The notes beneath the pieces were generated by a model, which saw only the letters and a program-made list of their open reading frames with translations, had not been told where the DNA came from and did no database searches. Shown here piece after piece: positions 35,686 to 44,430 of a DNA stretch of 64,000 nucleotides; position 1 is the stretch's first letter, and the number at the start of each line of letters is the position of its first letter. Made by a program: the position numbers and the translations under genes. The stretch comes from Herbaspirillum hiltneri N3 (GTDB taxonomy: Bacteria > Pseudomonadota > Gammaproteobacteria > Burkholderiales > Burkholderiaceae_D), in NCBI RefSeq assembly GCF_001267925.1, contig NZ_CP011409.1, positions 620,001-684,000 on the forward strand. Direction: 5' to 3'.

Positions 35686-36603
35686 TCAGTAAATTCGTTC
35701 GACCTTGAAACCGCGCTGTTGCAGCAAGGCCGGCACGCCGGTCGGGCCGACCAGATGCAGGATGCCGATGGCGGCGAAAATGCGGTCGCGGCTCCTGAGC
35801 AAGCCGCCGATGCGTTCGGCCAGGGCCGGGTTACGCTGGTCCAGCAAGACCTCCTTGGTGAAACGGCCGACGAAGCTGCCGTCGCCGGCCATGTCGTCCA
35901 GCAGGCTCTGCAGGCCGGTCAGGTTGGCGGTGCGCCAGAATTCGGCCAATTCCACTACGCGCGCTGCGCTGTCGGGATCGTCGAGCTCCTTGAGGGTATC
36001 TTCCAGTAGCAGGCTCTGCTGTTGCCGGCTCAGCGCACCGAACAGCGCCAGCTGTGTTTCGGCGCCTTCCAGTTCAATCACGGGCTTGTTGCGTTTGGCG
36101 ATGAAGTCGGCCAGGTGACTGTCGACGGCGAGGTCGGCGCGATAGCCCTTGCTGCCGAACTCCTGCACGGTCAGCAGGCTGGCGATCATCCACGGGCGAA
36201 AGCGTGTGACCGCTTCTGCGGGGACGTCGTACTTTTTGAGCGCGGCCTGCACTTGCTGCTGCAGTTGCGGACTGAGATCAGTCTGATAGCTCTGGCCTTC
36301 GGGATAGAAACCGTAGCGCAGCACCGCCGCCTGCATGGCGGGCGTCTTGTTCGGATCGATTTCGAGGGCGATCGCCGGGGCCTGCTCCAGCGCCTGCATC
36401 ACGCGCGGCTCCAGCGGATAGAAGCTGGCGGCGCCGACGTGGATGGTGCCGAACAGATACAGCGTGTGGTGCGCGTCCTGCACTTTGAACAGCGCGCCGC
36501 GATGCTCTGCACGCGGGGTCCGGGGTGGCGTATCGACGGCGTTTGCAGCCGGCAGATAAAGGCAGAACAGCCAGCTGAATGTCACTATAATCAGGCGTCG
36601 CAT
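35686..36603 (-). CDS. TraB/GumN-family protein, secreted
   Basis: 305 residues with a signal peptide (MRRLIIVTFSWLFCLYLPAA). TraB/GumN marks are HTLYLFGTIHVGAASFYPLE near residue 50, AIALEIDP, and a closing IFAAIGILHLVGPTGVPALL with the second conserved Gly-His pair. The GxxH ... GxxH motifs suggest a metal-dependent protease-like fold (TIKI-related), but the bacterial substrate is unknown. Probably periplasmic. Convergent with argB. Confidence 0.82.
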   Translation of the reverse strand: MRRLIIVTFSWLFCLYLPAANAVDTPPRTPRAEHRGALFKVQDAHHTLYLFGTIHVGAASFYPLEPRVMQALEQAPAIALEIDPNKTPAMQAAVLRYGFYPEGQSYQTDLSPQLQQQVQAALKKYDVPAEAVTRFRPWMIASLLTVQEFGSKGYRADLAVDSHLADFIAKRNKPVIELEGAETQLALFGALSRQQQSLLLEDTLKELDDPDSAARVVELAEFWRTANLTGLQSLLDDMAGDGSFVGRFTKEVLLDQRNPALAERIGGLLRSRDRIFAAIGILHLVGPTGVPALLQQRGFKVERIY

Positions 36604-36652
36604 CGTTGCGCTTTCTTCACTTATCTCATTTCTTTTGACTGTGCCGAATATT

Positions 36653-36920
36653 AGAACTCATTTCACCCTTCTCCGCGAGTGCGAACGATCCTGTTTGGGA
36701 TGTAGTGCAAGGCGCGTCGCGCAGCCAAGGGTGGTTCCCTTGGCAAGCGGCGCAACGCAGCAATACGCCCAAACAGGACGTTCCCGGAGGGTTCTTGCCC
36801 AAAGAGGCGCTGGCCGCGTTGTGCTCCTTGCGCGTAGCACCGCTACGCGACGCGTCGCACGCCTTGCCAGCGCCTCTTTGGGCAAGAACGCATCTCGCGG
36901 AGAAGGGTGAAATGAGTTCT
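36653..36920. repeat. 268-bp compound inverted-repeat element, MITE-like
   Basis: Terminal arms 36653-36683 and 36889-36920 are inverted copies: 27 bases identical, one gap, then 4 more. Inside lie two further hairpins. One is CCTGTTTGGG (36690-36699) with CCCAAACAGG (36768-36777), tipped by GCCAAGGG/CCCTTGGC at 36724-36744. The other is a perfect 23-bp arm pair, 36792-36814 with 36866-36888, whose loop holds CGCGTAGC/GCTACGCG. There is no transposase and no obvious target-site duplication. The right arm contains the start codon and codons 2-3 of the downstream nucleotidase. Short open frames in it are by-products. Confidence 0.8.
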
Positions 36921-37637
36921 CAACCGCTCTGGCTTTTCGATCTCGACAACACCCTGCACAACGCGTCGCACGCGATCTTCCCCGCGATCAACGCGAACAT
37001 GAACCTGTTCATGGAACGCGTGCTGAAGGAGCAAGGGTTGCCGGCCGACCAGGATGCTGTCAATGCGATGCGCCAGCGCTACTGGCGCCTGTACGGCGCG
37101 ACCTTGCTGGGGATGGTGCAGCATCATCAGGTGCGGCCGGAAGACTTCCTGCGCGATGCGCATGACTTCGACGATCTGTTCGGCATGATCCGCGCCGAGC
37201 GCGGCCTGCTGAATCTGCTGGAACGCCTGCCGGGACGCAAGATCCTGCTGACCAATGCACCGTTGCGTTACTCGCGCGACGTGGTCCGGCATCTCGGCCT
37301 GCATCGTCATTTCGACAAGCACATTTCTATCGAGTCGATGCGCGTGCACGGCAAGCTCAAGCCCAAGCCGTCACGGCAAATGCTGCAACAGCTGCTGGCG
37401 CGTGAACGCGTTCCCGCGCATCGCTGCATTCTGGTGGAAGACACCGTAGTCAACTTGAAATCAGCCAAGGAACTGGGCATGCGCACGGCGTGGATCACCC
37501 AGTATCTGGCCGGCAATCCGCATTTTTCACCGGCCGGCGTGCGCAGGATGCAAACGATGCATCCGACCTATGTCGACGTGAAGGTGCGTTCGGTGCGGCA
37601 ACTGGCAGCCCATCTGCGTCGCCTGGCCGGCGCCTAG
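36912..37637 (+). CDS. HAD-family pyrimidine 5'-nucleotidase
   Basis: 241 residues from ATG 36912. HAD motif I is WLFDLDNTLHN with Asp 10 and Asp 12, motif II LLTNAP, motif III Lys in KLKPKPSR and motif IV VEDTVVNL. This is the SDT1/PPP-type group that dephosphorylates pyrimidine nucleoside monophosphates. The first codons lie in the right arm of the 36653 repeat, so initiation may sit in a stable hairpin. AGAAGGGTGAA before the ATG offers a ribosome site, itself part of the arm. Confidence 0.85.
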   Translation: MSSQPLWLFDLDNTLHNASHAIFPAINANMNLFMERVLKEQGLPADQDAVNAMRQRYWRLYGATLLGMVQHHQVRPEDFLRDAHDFDDLFGMIRAERGLLNLLERLPGRKILLTNAPLRYSRDVVRHLGLHRHFDKHISIESMRVHGKLKPKPSRQMLQQLLARERVPAHRCILVEDTVVNLKSAKELGMRTAWITQYLAGNPHFSPAGVRRMQTMHPTYVDVKVRSVRQLAAHLRRLAGA

Positions 37638-37699
37638 GCGAGAATCCAGCCGTGTTCGGTCGTCATTCAGCCGGACTTCAGCCGGACTTCAGCTGGAGT

Positions 37700-38281
37700 T
37701 CACTCGTCCGCGCAGTCGGCGCACCAGCCCTTGATGGTCAGTTCGATTTCGTGACTGCGGAAGCCTTTGCCGAGGGATTTTTGCAGGGCGGTCTGCAATT
37801 GCGCCGCGGTGGTCTGGCGTTTGCCCGATGAAGGCAAGACACTCTCAAGAAAACCAGCTTCGCCGCTGCCATCCAGGCAAAACACCCGGGCGCAGCGCGT
37901 GCATTTGAAATGGCCGTGCTGATGCTGGGCATGGCCGTGGGCGTGCTGGTGGCCGCCATGATTGCCGTGGTCGTGATGTTCGGCGCCGGTGCCGGCGTTG
38001 TAGCGGAAGATGCGGTCATCGCTGGCGATTTTGTGCGCCAGCCCGGCTTCGGTCAGGCAGTCGAGCGCACGATACAGCGTGACGCGGTCCATGTCGACCA
38101 GCTTGTCCTGGATATCCTGATGCGACACGGCGCTGCGCGCGCCCAGCAGCGCCGCCATGACGCTGACGCGCGCCTGGGTGACGCGCACCGATGCATCGCG
38201 CAATTGCAGCTCGGCCAGAGCCTGCGCTGCAGCGGGATCGTGGGCAAGGGCGTTGGCGGAGGTGTCGGTTTTGGATTTCAT
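37700..38281 (-). CDS. Fur-family regulator with a histidine-rich insert
   Basis: 193 residues. The winged-helix part (about 30-88) reads RVTQARVSVMAALLGARSAV, then HQDIQDKLVDMDRVTLYRAL, as in Fur/Zur. Where the hinge to the dimerisation domain lies, there is a run of about 25 residues with His at nearly every other position (EHHDHGNHGGHQHAHGHAQ and on). The CTRC and C-terminal CADC pairs could hold a structural zinc. The His-rich insert suggests zinc, nickel or similar sensing, but no metal transporter is adjacent to confirm this. It is 115 bases downstream of xerC. Confidence 0.85.
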   Translation of the reverse strand: MKSKTDTSANALAHDPAAAQALAELQLRDASVRVTQARVSVMAALLGARSAVSHQDIQDKLVDMDRVTLYRALDCLTEAGLAHKIASDDRIFRYNAGTGAEHHDHGNHGGHQHAHGHAQHQHGHFKCTRCARVFCLDGSGEAGFLESVLPSSGKRQTTAAQLQTALQKSLGKGFRSHEIELTIKGWCADCADE

Positions 38282-38396
38282 GGTATGGCTGATATGGCTG
38301 GCGTCGGATGGCAGCAGATGCGCGGCCGGTCGGATGACTTACCCGAATTATGCCGCAATTCGCCGGCGGGGGCTTTGTGCGGGCGCGGGGCGACGC

Positions 38397-39365
38397 TTAT
38401 TTACCGGTGACCTTCTTGGCGCGGGGATGGGCGGCGTCGTAGACCTGCGCCAGACGCTGGAAATCGAGCGAGGTATAGACCTGGGTCGCGCTGATGGAGG
38501 CGTGGCCGAGCATTTCCTGCACTGCGCGCAAGTCGCCCGAGCCTTGCAGGACGTGTGAGGCAAAGGAGTGGCGCAACACGTGCGGATGGACATTGGTGGC
38601 CAGGCCCAGCGCCTGGCCGTGCGCCTTGAGCCGTAGCTGTGCCACCCGCGGCGACATGCGCGCGCCGCGCTCGCTCAGGAACAGCGCGTGCCGCTCGGCG
38701 CCGGCATGACCTGCGACGACCGTTTCACGCGCCGTCAGCCAGGTCCGGAGCGCCTCCATGGCCGGTTTGCCGACCGGCACGCTGCGCATCTTGTTGCCTT
38801 TGCCGGTGACGGTCACTTCATTGCTGTCCATGTCGATCCAGCCGGCGGAGACATACCCGGCTTCCTGGCGGTACTGCACGTCCAGGCCCACCAGTTCGGA
38901 AACCCGCAAGCCGCTGGAGTACAACAACTCGAACATGGCGCGATTGCATAGCTGGGCGGGCGCGGCGGCGTCCTTGAGCGGATTGGCCTGCGACACCAGA
39001 TGGACGGCATCGTCGGCGGCCAGCGCCTTGGGGAGCGGCCTGGCTTTCTTGGGGGCCTTGACGCCGTCAACCGGATTCGATTTCAGCCGGCCCTGTTCGG
39101 ACAGCCAGTTGTAGAAGCCTCTCCAGGCCGACAGCTTGCGCGCGATGGAGCGCGCGTTGAGGCCGCGGGCGTGCAATTGCGCGGCGAACTTGCGTATCTG
39201 GAAATGGGAGACCGCGTCCAACTCCGCACCGGCGGCTTGCGCCAGTTCGGACAACTCGGCCAGGTCACGGCCGTAGTTGCTTACGGTGTGTGGCGACAGC
39301 ATGCGCTGGCTCTGCAGGCTGTCGAGATAGCGGTCGATTTCGGCTTGGTTGGCGTCGGCGCTCAC
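38397..39365 (-). CDS. xerC: Tyrosine recombinase XerC
   Basis: 322 residues from GTG 39365; no earlier start is available and the next Met is too far in. It resolves chromosome dimers at dif together with XerD. Catalytic residues: R154 (GLRVSELVG), H262 and R265 (HVLRHSFASH), H288 (LGHAS) and nucleophile Y297. The N-terminal core-binding domain (YLDSLQSQRMLSPHTVSNYG) fits XerC. DUF484 lies 26 bases upstream on the same strand, the conserved dapF-DUF484-xerC order of proteobacteria, here interrupted before DUF484. Confidence 0.93.
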   Translation of the reverse strand: MSADANQAEIDRYLDSLQSQRMLSPHTVSNYGRDLAELSELAQAAGAELDAVSHFQIRKFAAQLHARGLNARSIARKLSAWRGFYNWLSEQGRLKSNPVDGVKAPKKARPLPKALAADDAVHLVSQANPLKDAAAPAQLCNRAMFELLYSSGLRVSELVGLDVQYRQEAGYVSAGWIDMDSNEVTVTGKGNKMRSVPVGKPAMEALRTWLTARETVVAGHAGAERHALFLSERGARMSPRVAQLRLKAHGQALGLATNVHPHVLRHSFASHVLQGSGDLRAVQEMLGHASISATQVYTSLDFQRLAQVYDAAHPRAKKVTGK

Positions 39366-39391
39366 ACGGTCGGGAGGGAAGTCGGGATAAA

Positions 39392-40060
39392 TCAGTGTAG
39401 CAGGCAGGCCAGCGCTGCGCTGGCGGTTTCGCCGATGCGGCTCAGGAAGTCGGTCGCCATGTCGGCGCTGAAGCGGCTGGGGTCGGGGGAGCCGAGCACC
39501 AGCAGGCCAAAGGCTTCCGGCGCGGCGCCCACGCGCAGCGGCAACATTGCCACCGATTTCACGGAGGTGGCGTCTTCCAGCCAGCTGGCGGCTTCAAAAT
39601 CGTTGTTGGCGCCGCAGAACGGTGTCGTCAGTCCATTGGCGAAAATACGCGCATCTTCCGAGACGGCGGCGGTAAACCAGGTGTCATTGTGGTTTTCGGC
39701 GATGTTCCAAAGACGCAGGGTGACTTGCGGCACATTGAAGATTTCCTGCAGCTTGCCGGTCAGCGTCTGCGGCAGGTCGGCGTCATTGCGCGCCAGCAGC
39801 AGGGCGCGTGTCCAGGCCTGGAACTTGCCGGTGATTTCGTCGTTTTCCTGGGCGATGCGCATCAGATCGGCCATGTGCAATTCCTGCACCTTGATCTTTT
39901 CACGCAGGATTTCCATCTGGCGTTCCTGCAGGGAGATGGCGCGACCCAGCAAGGGGCTGGTCAGCCTGATCCGGCCGAGCAATTCGGCGTGTTCCTCAAA
40001 GAAGTGAGGATGGTCGAGCAGATAGTCGGCGATCGAATCGGAATCCAGATGGGTGGTCAT
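39392..40060 (-). CDS. DUF484 (GAF-like) protein
   Basis: 222 residues from ATG 40060. N-terminal IADYLLDHPHFFEEHAELL and RAISLQERQMEILREKI (a coiled coil), then a GAF-like region ending in PLRVGAAPEAFGLLVLGSPDPSRFS, match DUF484. The role is unknown, but the gene is almost always beside xerC and dapF, hinting at a link to chromosome dimer resolution or cell-wall metabolism. It probably shares a transcript with xerC. Confidence 0.88.
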   Translation of the reverse strand: MTTHLDSDSIADYLLDHPHFFEEHAELLGRIRLTSPLLGRAISLQERQMEILREKIKVQELHMADLMRIAQENDEITGKFQAWTRALLLARNDADLPQTLTGKLQEIFNVPQVTLRLWNIAENHNDTWFTAAVSEDARIFANGLTTPFCGANNDFEAASWLEDATSVKSVAMLPLRVGAAPEAFGLLVLGSPDPSRFSADMATDFLSRIGETASAALACLLH

Positions 40061-40200
40061 GTGCGTTTTTTGAGTATGGTTGTTCCGGAAGGTCGCGCCA
40101 GGCGCGCCGGATTGCATTGCCGCAATATCGCGAGATTATCTCCGCTAACGCTAGTGCTGACAACTTTTTAATCAGATTCGGAAGGCTCGGCGCTTGCCAA

Positions 40201-40241
40201 TAAAAACGGGCTTACATGATTTCTCATGTAAGCCCGAATTG
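40201..40241 (-). terminator. Intrinsic terminator of the 40295 porin gene
   Basis: On the minus strand CGGGCTTACATGA-GAAA-TCATGTAAGCCCG (40207-40236) is followed by TTTTTA. A perfect 13-bp stem plus T-run about 60 bases after the porin stop is a strong terminator. Confidence 0.92.
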
Positions 40242-40294
40242 TTCAATCAAGTTCTGATTCCGGCGTTTGCACGCCGGAGGTTCAGAGACTTAAA

Positions 40295-41494
40295 TTAGAA
40301 CTTGTGGCGGATACCAACAGCAACTGCTGTCTGGCTGGAATCGTTGCCAGTAGTGTCGCTGAAAACGCCTGGATTTTTCATGTCCTTAGCGCGGATGTTA
40401 GCCACAAATGCGTACAGGTCAGTACGCTTGGACAGCCAGTAGTCAGTACCCAAGCTAACTTGAGTCAGCTTGCCCTTGCCATTCAGACCGTCAAAGCTGG
40501 CGCGTGTGTGATCCACAACAGCCAACAGCTTCAGGGAAGGTGTCAGGGAGTAAGCAGTACCGATTTCATACATGTCGGCCTTGTTTGCGCCGGCCAATGT
40601 AGCACCAGTTGTACGTGTTGCTTGTGTCAGGCCAGTCACTGCGTTAGTTTGCAGATCTTGCTTGACGCGCGACCAGTTAGCGTACACGCGTGCTGGGCCA
40701 AACTGGTAGCTACCAACCAGGTTCCAGCCCTTGTATGCTGTGTTGCCGACGTTAGCTGTTGCCAGAGCATTTGCTGCAGCGATAGCTGCGGCGTTAGTAG
40801 CTGTTGGAGCTGCTGTGATCAGCGAAGTGTCGCTAGGTGTTGTACCTTGCTTCGATTGGTAGTAGTTGGCACCCAGACCCAGTGGGCCGTTGTCGTACTT
40901 GGCACCCAGACCAAACGATTGACCAGCTGTAGTCTTGCCAGCTGTTTCACCGAAACCGTACAGCACGTTAGCTGTGAAACCAGCCAGATTTGCTGTTGTG
41001 TAGGTAACGGAGTTGTTGGTACGAGTACCTTGCAGGCGGTTCAGGCCCGAACCAACAGCGGAAACAACGCCGCCGAAGTCGTTCACCGAAGTGTACGCGC
41101 TGATAGTGTCGGCGTAGTCAGTTTGACGACCAGCCAAGACTGTACCGAAGCCGCCGGACAGACCGACAACCGATTTACGACGGAACAGGTTCGAGGAAGT
41201 AACTTGGTCGGAACCTTGCAGGCCGCCGTTGTCGTTGGTGAAGCCAGTTTCCAGTTGGAACACTGCGCTCAGACCGCCGCCCAGATCTTCAACGCCCTTG
41301 AAACCGATACGGGAACCTTGAACGACGCCCGAGTTCAGGCTGAACTTGCTACCAGTGTTAGTGCCGGTAGTTTGAACTTTGCTTGTGTAAACAACGCCGG
41401 TATCAACGATACCGTAGATGGTGACGGAGCTTTGTGCTTGTGCAGCACCTGCAAACGCGCCGAGAACGGCCAGTGCAAGCAGAGATTTTTTCAT
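40295..41494 (-). CDS. Major Gram-negative trimeric porin
   Basis: 399 residues with signal peptide MKKSLLALAVLGAFAGAAQAQ. It has the same family marks as the 14524 porin: SSVTIYGIVDTGVVYT, SRIGFKGVEDLGGGLSAVFQLE, the GLSGGFGTVLAGRQ loop block and a terminal IRHKF. An Ala/Thr-rich stretch near the middle (about 230-250: TAAPTATNAAAIAAANALAT) is longer than usual and is probably a surface loop. Codon choice leans to T- and A-ending codons unlike its GC-rich neighbours, as in ahpC, which fits very high expression. Good GAAGGATG ribosome site and its own terminator. Confidence 0.92.
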   Translation of the reverse strand: MKKSLLALAVLGAFAGAAQAQSSVTIYGIVDTGVVYTSKVQTTGTNTGSKFSLNSGVVQGSRIGFKGVEDLGGGLSAVFQLETGFTNDNGGLQGSDQVTSSNLFRRKSVVGLSGGFGTVLAGRQTDYADTISAYTSVNDFGGVVSAVGSGLNRLQGTRTNNSVTYTTANLAGFTANVLYGFGETAGKTTAGQSFGLGAKYDNGPLGLGANYYQSKQGTTPSDTSLITAAPTATNAAAIAAANALATANVGNTAYKGWNLVGSYQFGPARVYANWSRVKQDLQTNAVTGLTQATRTTGATLAGANKADMYEIGTAYSLTPSLKLLAVVDHTRASFDGLNGKGKLTQVSLGTDYWLSKRTDLYAFVANIRAKDMKNPGVFSDTTGNDSSQTAVAVGIRHKF

Positions 41495-41876
41495 TTGACA
41501 TCCTTCTATAAAAATAGTCTTGAGGATCCGTACATCTAGTCGGATGGTGAGACATTAAGGGTTCTCATTAGCGCTGGCCTCAGATTGGTCGTTTGGCGGG
41601 CGAAGTTTTGGTTGAAATTCCGAAACGCCTGCGCGACTGTTGTTTTTTTCTAACGCTTTCGAGGTGAATCTCCCACAATCGGGATTTTTCGGAGCTTGCG
41701 AGGGGGCGCACGGCTATTCGATTGTCTTTGAGGCAATAAAGACACGCCTAAGATACGGTTAAAGACTTGAATTGTTGTTTTAAAGCTCCAATTTGTTCTC
41801 TTAAAGATCGTATTAAAAAAATATTCTGATTTATAGGGGATAATTTTTTCCTTCGAAAGAGTGCTTGGATTGATTT
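41495..41876. other. AT-rich intergenic region between divergent porin and Sel1-repeat genes
   Basis: 382 bases, distinctly AT-rich toward 41740-41860. It must carry the strong porin promoter (minus strand) and a promoter for the Sel1-repeat gene (plus strand). A GATAAT hexamer at 41839-41844 is -10-like on the plus strand but lacks a good -35. No coding sequence or structured RNA is evident; a regulatory small RNA here cannot be excluded. Confidence 0.4.
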
Positions 41877-43472
41877 ATGGCGAGTCGGGAAGATTTGGCA
41901 ATTATTCGCGCGGCGCGCGCCGGGCAGGCGGAAGCCCAGCTGGCGCTGGGCCGGCGTTATTTATTCGGCGGCAACGGATTGCCGCAGAGCTTCGCCACCG
42001 CGTTGCATTGGCTTGACCGCGCGGCCCGTCAGGGCGTGCCTGACGCCTGGACGCTGATCGGCGAGCACATTCCCTATGAGGTGGTGGCGCAGGCGCCGCG
42101 CCCGCTCGAATATGTACTCTGGTATGAGCGTGCTTTCGATGCCGGACGCAAGTTGGCAGGACTGGCATTTGCCCGCCTGGTCTTGGCCCACCAGGCACAG
42201 CCCGAAGCCCAGGCCATGCTCGGCAAGGCGGTCAAGGCGCTCGAATCGGAGGCCAACGCCGGCACGGCCGAGGCGCAATGGCTGCTGGCTCAGCAGCAGG
42301 CCGGCCGGCAAGCGGCAGACGCTGCGTCCGTTGACGCAAGCGAGAAGCCGGCCCCTGAGCGCGACATCGCCGCCCAATGGGCGCAGAAAGCCGCCGACGC
42401 CGGCATCGGCCCCGCCCAGCTGGCATTGGCGGACGCCGCCTGGCTCAGGCTGGATCGCGAAGACTTCATCCGTCGCGCTTTGCCGCTGGCGCGCTCCCTG
42501 CTGGCGCAATACGGCGCCGGCCTGCCGCAACTCAATGCGCCTGCAGAAGCGCTGGCCCGGCATTTGGGCGAGGGCAATATCACCTTGCTGTCGCGCTTGT
42601 CCCAAGTGCTGGCCGAGATTCCCGGGGTCGACGCGGACGAGGCGCAGTCATTGCTGGAATTGGGCGCCTATGCCGATGACAAGTCGGCGCAGTTGTCGCT
42701 CGGTCTGTTTTTTGCGCGCATGAACGAGGATGGCGGGCGGGCGTTCCCCGGGTTTGGCTCCGCTAATTACAAGAAGGCCATTCGCTGGCTGACCGCCGCC
42801 GGTGAGCGCGGTCTTGCGGCAGCCTGGTATGCCCTGTCGCGGATTTACCTGAAACCGGAATTTTCTCAGCGCAATCTTGCCGATGCGCAGCACTATCTCG
42901 AGCGCGCCGCTGAAATGGGGCACGCGCTGGCGCAACTGGAGTGCGGCAGCAGCGCCTGGCGCAACCGGCGCGAAGATCCTGCCAATGACGTGCGTGCGGT
43001 GTACTGGCTGCAGAAGGCCGCAGCGCAAGACAACGCCGATGCGCGCGAATTGCTGTTCAAGATTGCCGACCGGCCTGCGGCAGCGGCCTGGGCCGTCGAA
43101 GCGCGCAGCCACATGACGCGCGATTTCTTGAGCGCTTACCCGTTCCTGGCGGCGCGATTGGAACTGGCGATCCTGTTTGGCCTGACCCGGCCCGAAGCCT
43201 TGTTGATCGATCTGAAACAGGCTGACTGCGGCCATTGCCTGGTGGTCGATATCCGCGACTACTATGCACGCAGCAAACGGCGCCTCATATTAATAGAGAC
43301 CGGCGACGAGCGGCAGGTGCTCAACCGCATCGGCCGCCTGTTCGAAGACGTCGATTGCAGCCTGAACGGTCCCGAAGGAAACTACCGGCAGCGCTTGTAT
43401 CGCCTGAAAACGGCCTTGCCGCAGGATGACGATGAGCAGGAGGAAGAGAGCGACCTGGCCGAAGAGTCCTGA
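41877..43472 (+). CDS. Sel1/TPR-like repeat protein
   Basis: 531 residues. Several Sel1-like alpha-helical repeats are visible: AQLALGRRYLFGGNGLPQSF with ALHWLDRAARQGVPDAW, the KAIRWLTAAGERGLAAAWYA block, DAQHYLERAAEMGHALAQLE, and RAVYWLQKAAAQDNADAREL. There is no signal peptide. The last 100 residues contain a non-repeat part (LLIDLKQADCGHCLVVDIRD) and an acidic tail (DDDEQEEESDLAEES). Sel1 proteins are protein-interaction scaffolds; no partner is evident. The start has a weak ribosome site. Confidence 0.7.
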   Translation: MASREDLAIIRAARAGQAEAQLALGRRYLFGGNGLPQSFATALHWLDRAARQGVPDAWTLIGEHIPYEVVAQAPRPLEYVLWYERAFDAGRKLAGLAFARLVLAHQAQPEAQAMLGKAVKALESEANAGTAEAQWLLAQQQAGRQAADAASVDASEKPAPERDIAAQWAQKAADAGIGPAQLALADAAWLRLDREDFIRRALPLARSLLAQYGAGLPQLNAPAEALARHLGEGNITLLSRLSQVLAEIPGVDADEAQSLLELGAYADDKSAQLSLGLFFARMNEDGGRAFPGFGSANYKKAIRWLTAAGERGLAAAWYALSRIYLKPEFSQRNLADAQHYLERAAEMGHALAQLECGSSAWRNRREDPANDVRAVYWLQKAAAQDNADARELLFKIADRPAAAAWAVEARSHMTRDFLSAYPFLAARLELAILFGLTRPEALLIDLKQADCGHCLVVDIRDYYARSKRRLILIETGDERQVLNRIGRLFEDVDCSLNGPEGNYRQRLYRLKTALPQDDDEQEEESDLAEES

Positions 43473-43491
43473 GAACCTGTTCACGGAAAGC

Positions 43492-43521
43492 AAAAAGAGA
43501 TGGCCGCGGCCATCTCTTTTT
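43492..43521. terminator. Bidirectional terminator, Sel1-repeat gene / dapF
   Basis: AAAAAGAGATGGCCGCGGCC and its mirror form a perfect 30-bp palindrome ending in TTTTT on either strand, between convergent genes. Confidence 0.9.
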
Positions 43522-43567
43522 ATTTGTGCCTCAATCAATATCAATAGCGGATGCTCAGATTTCGATT

Positions 43568-44407
43568 TCACCCTCGAACACCGACACTGCCGGCCCGGTC
43601 ATCATGACCGGTTTGGCCCGGCCCGGCCCAATTGATCACCAGCTCGCCGCCATGGGTTTGCACCGCCACCGGCGTGTCCAGCAGGCCGCGCCGGATGCCG
43701 GCGACGACCGCCGCACACGCCCCGGTGCCGCATGCCAGCGTTTCGCCGACGCCCCGTTCAAACACGCGCAGATTGACGTTGTGGCGATCGACCACTTGCA
43801 TGAAGCCGGCGTTGACCCGCTTGGGGAAGCGCGGGTGACGCTCGATCAGCGGGCCGTCGGTCAACACCGGCGCCGCTTCGGTGTCGGCAACGATCTGCAC
43901 CGCATGCGGATTGCCCATGGACACGACCGAAATCCAGCTTGTCTTTCCATTAACGTCGAGCGGCCACAGCGCATCATCGCCCTCGATCTTGCTGTTCAGG
44001 CCGGACGGATCGAACGGGACTTGTTCCGGCGTCAATACCGGCGCGCCCATGTCGACCGTGACGCGACCGTCGTCTTCAAGCGTCGGTTCGATCACGCCGG
44101 ACATGGTTTCCACGCGGATCACGCGCTTGGCGGTCAGGCCTTTGTCGCTGACGAAGCGCGCAAACGCGCGCGCGCCGTTGCCGCATTGCTCGACTTCGCC
44201 GCCGTCGGCGTTGTAGATGCGATAACGAAAATCGATGCCCTCGGAGTCGGTCTTTTCCACCACCAGCATCTGGTCGGCGCCGATGCCGAAGCGGCGATCA
44301 GCAATGAACTTCCATTGCGCCGGCGTCAGGGCGATATCCTGGTGAATGGCGTCGACGACAACGAAGTCGTTGCCCGCGCCGTGCATTTTGGTGAATTTGA
44401 TTTTCAT
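43568..44407 (-). CDS. dapF: Diaminopimelate epimerase with frameshifted C-terminus
   Basis: It converts LL-DAP to meso-DAP for lysine and peptidoglycan. The catalytic pair C75 ([10 protein letters not shown]) and C226 ([11 protein letters not shown]), the MHGAGNDF start and GNPHAV are intact. After WAGPG (residue 264) the frame reads [15 protein letters not shown] and stops at 43568, whereas the next frame reads [19 protein letters not shown] with a stop at 43555-43557, the expected family ending (compare GPGHPLYMTGPAV in E. coli). Removing one C of the GGGCC repeat on the coding strand (43615-43629 here) restores it exactly. Either a sequencing slip or a true mutation replacing the last strand. 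Confidence 0.88.
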   Translation of the reverse strand: MKIKFTKMHGAGNDFVVVDAIHQDIALTPAQWKFIADRRFGIGADQMLVVEKTDSEGIDFRYRIYNADGGEVEQCGNGARAFARFVSDKGLTAKRVIRVETMSGVIEPTLEDDGRVTVDMGAPVLTPEQVPFDPSGLNSKIEGDDALWPLDVNGKTSWISVVSMGNPHAVQIVADTEAAPVLTDGPLIERHPRFPKRVNAGFMQVVDRHNVNLRVFERGVGETLACGTGACAAVVAGIRRGLLDTPVAVQTHGGELVINWAGPGQTGHDDRAGSVGVRG

Positions 44408-44430
44408 GGCATTAATTATAGGCGGCCATG

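Noticed and set aside
36635..36910. Small arginine/alanine-rich proteins encoded in the 36653 repeat
   Set aside because: The frames exist on both strands only because the DNA is palindromic and lacks stops; no ribosome site or family resemblance.
40304..41539. A 411-codon, cysteine-rich open frame antisense to the porin
   Set aside because: Cys and Ser richness is the mirror of the porin's Ala/Thr/Gly codons; no start context and no domain.
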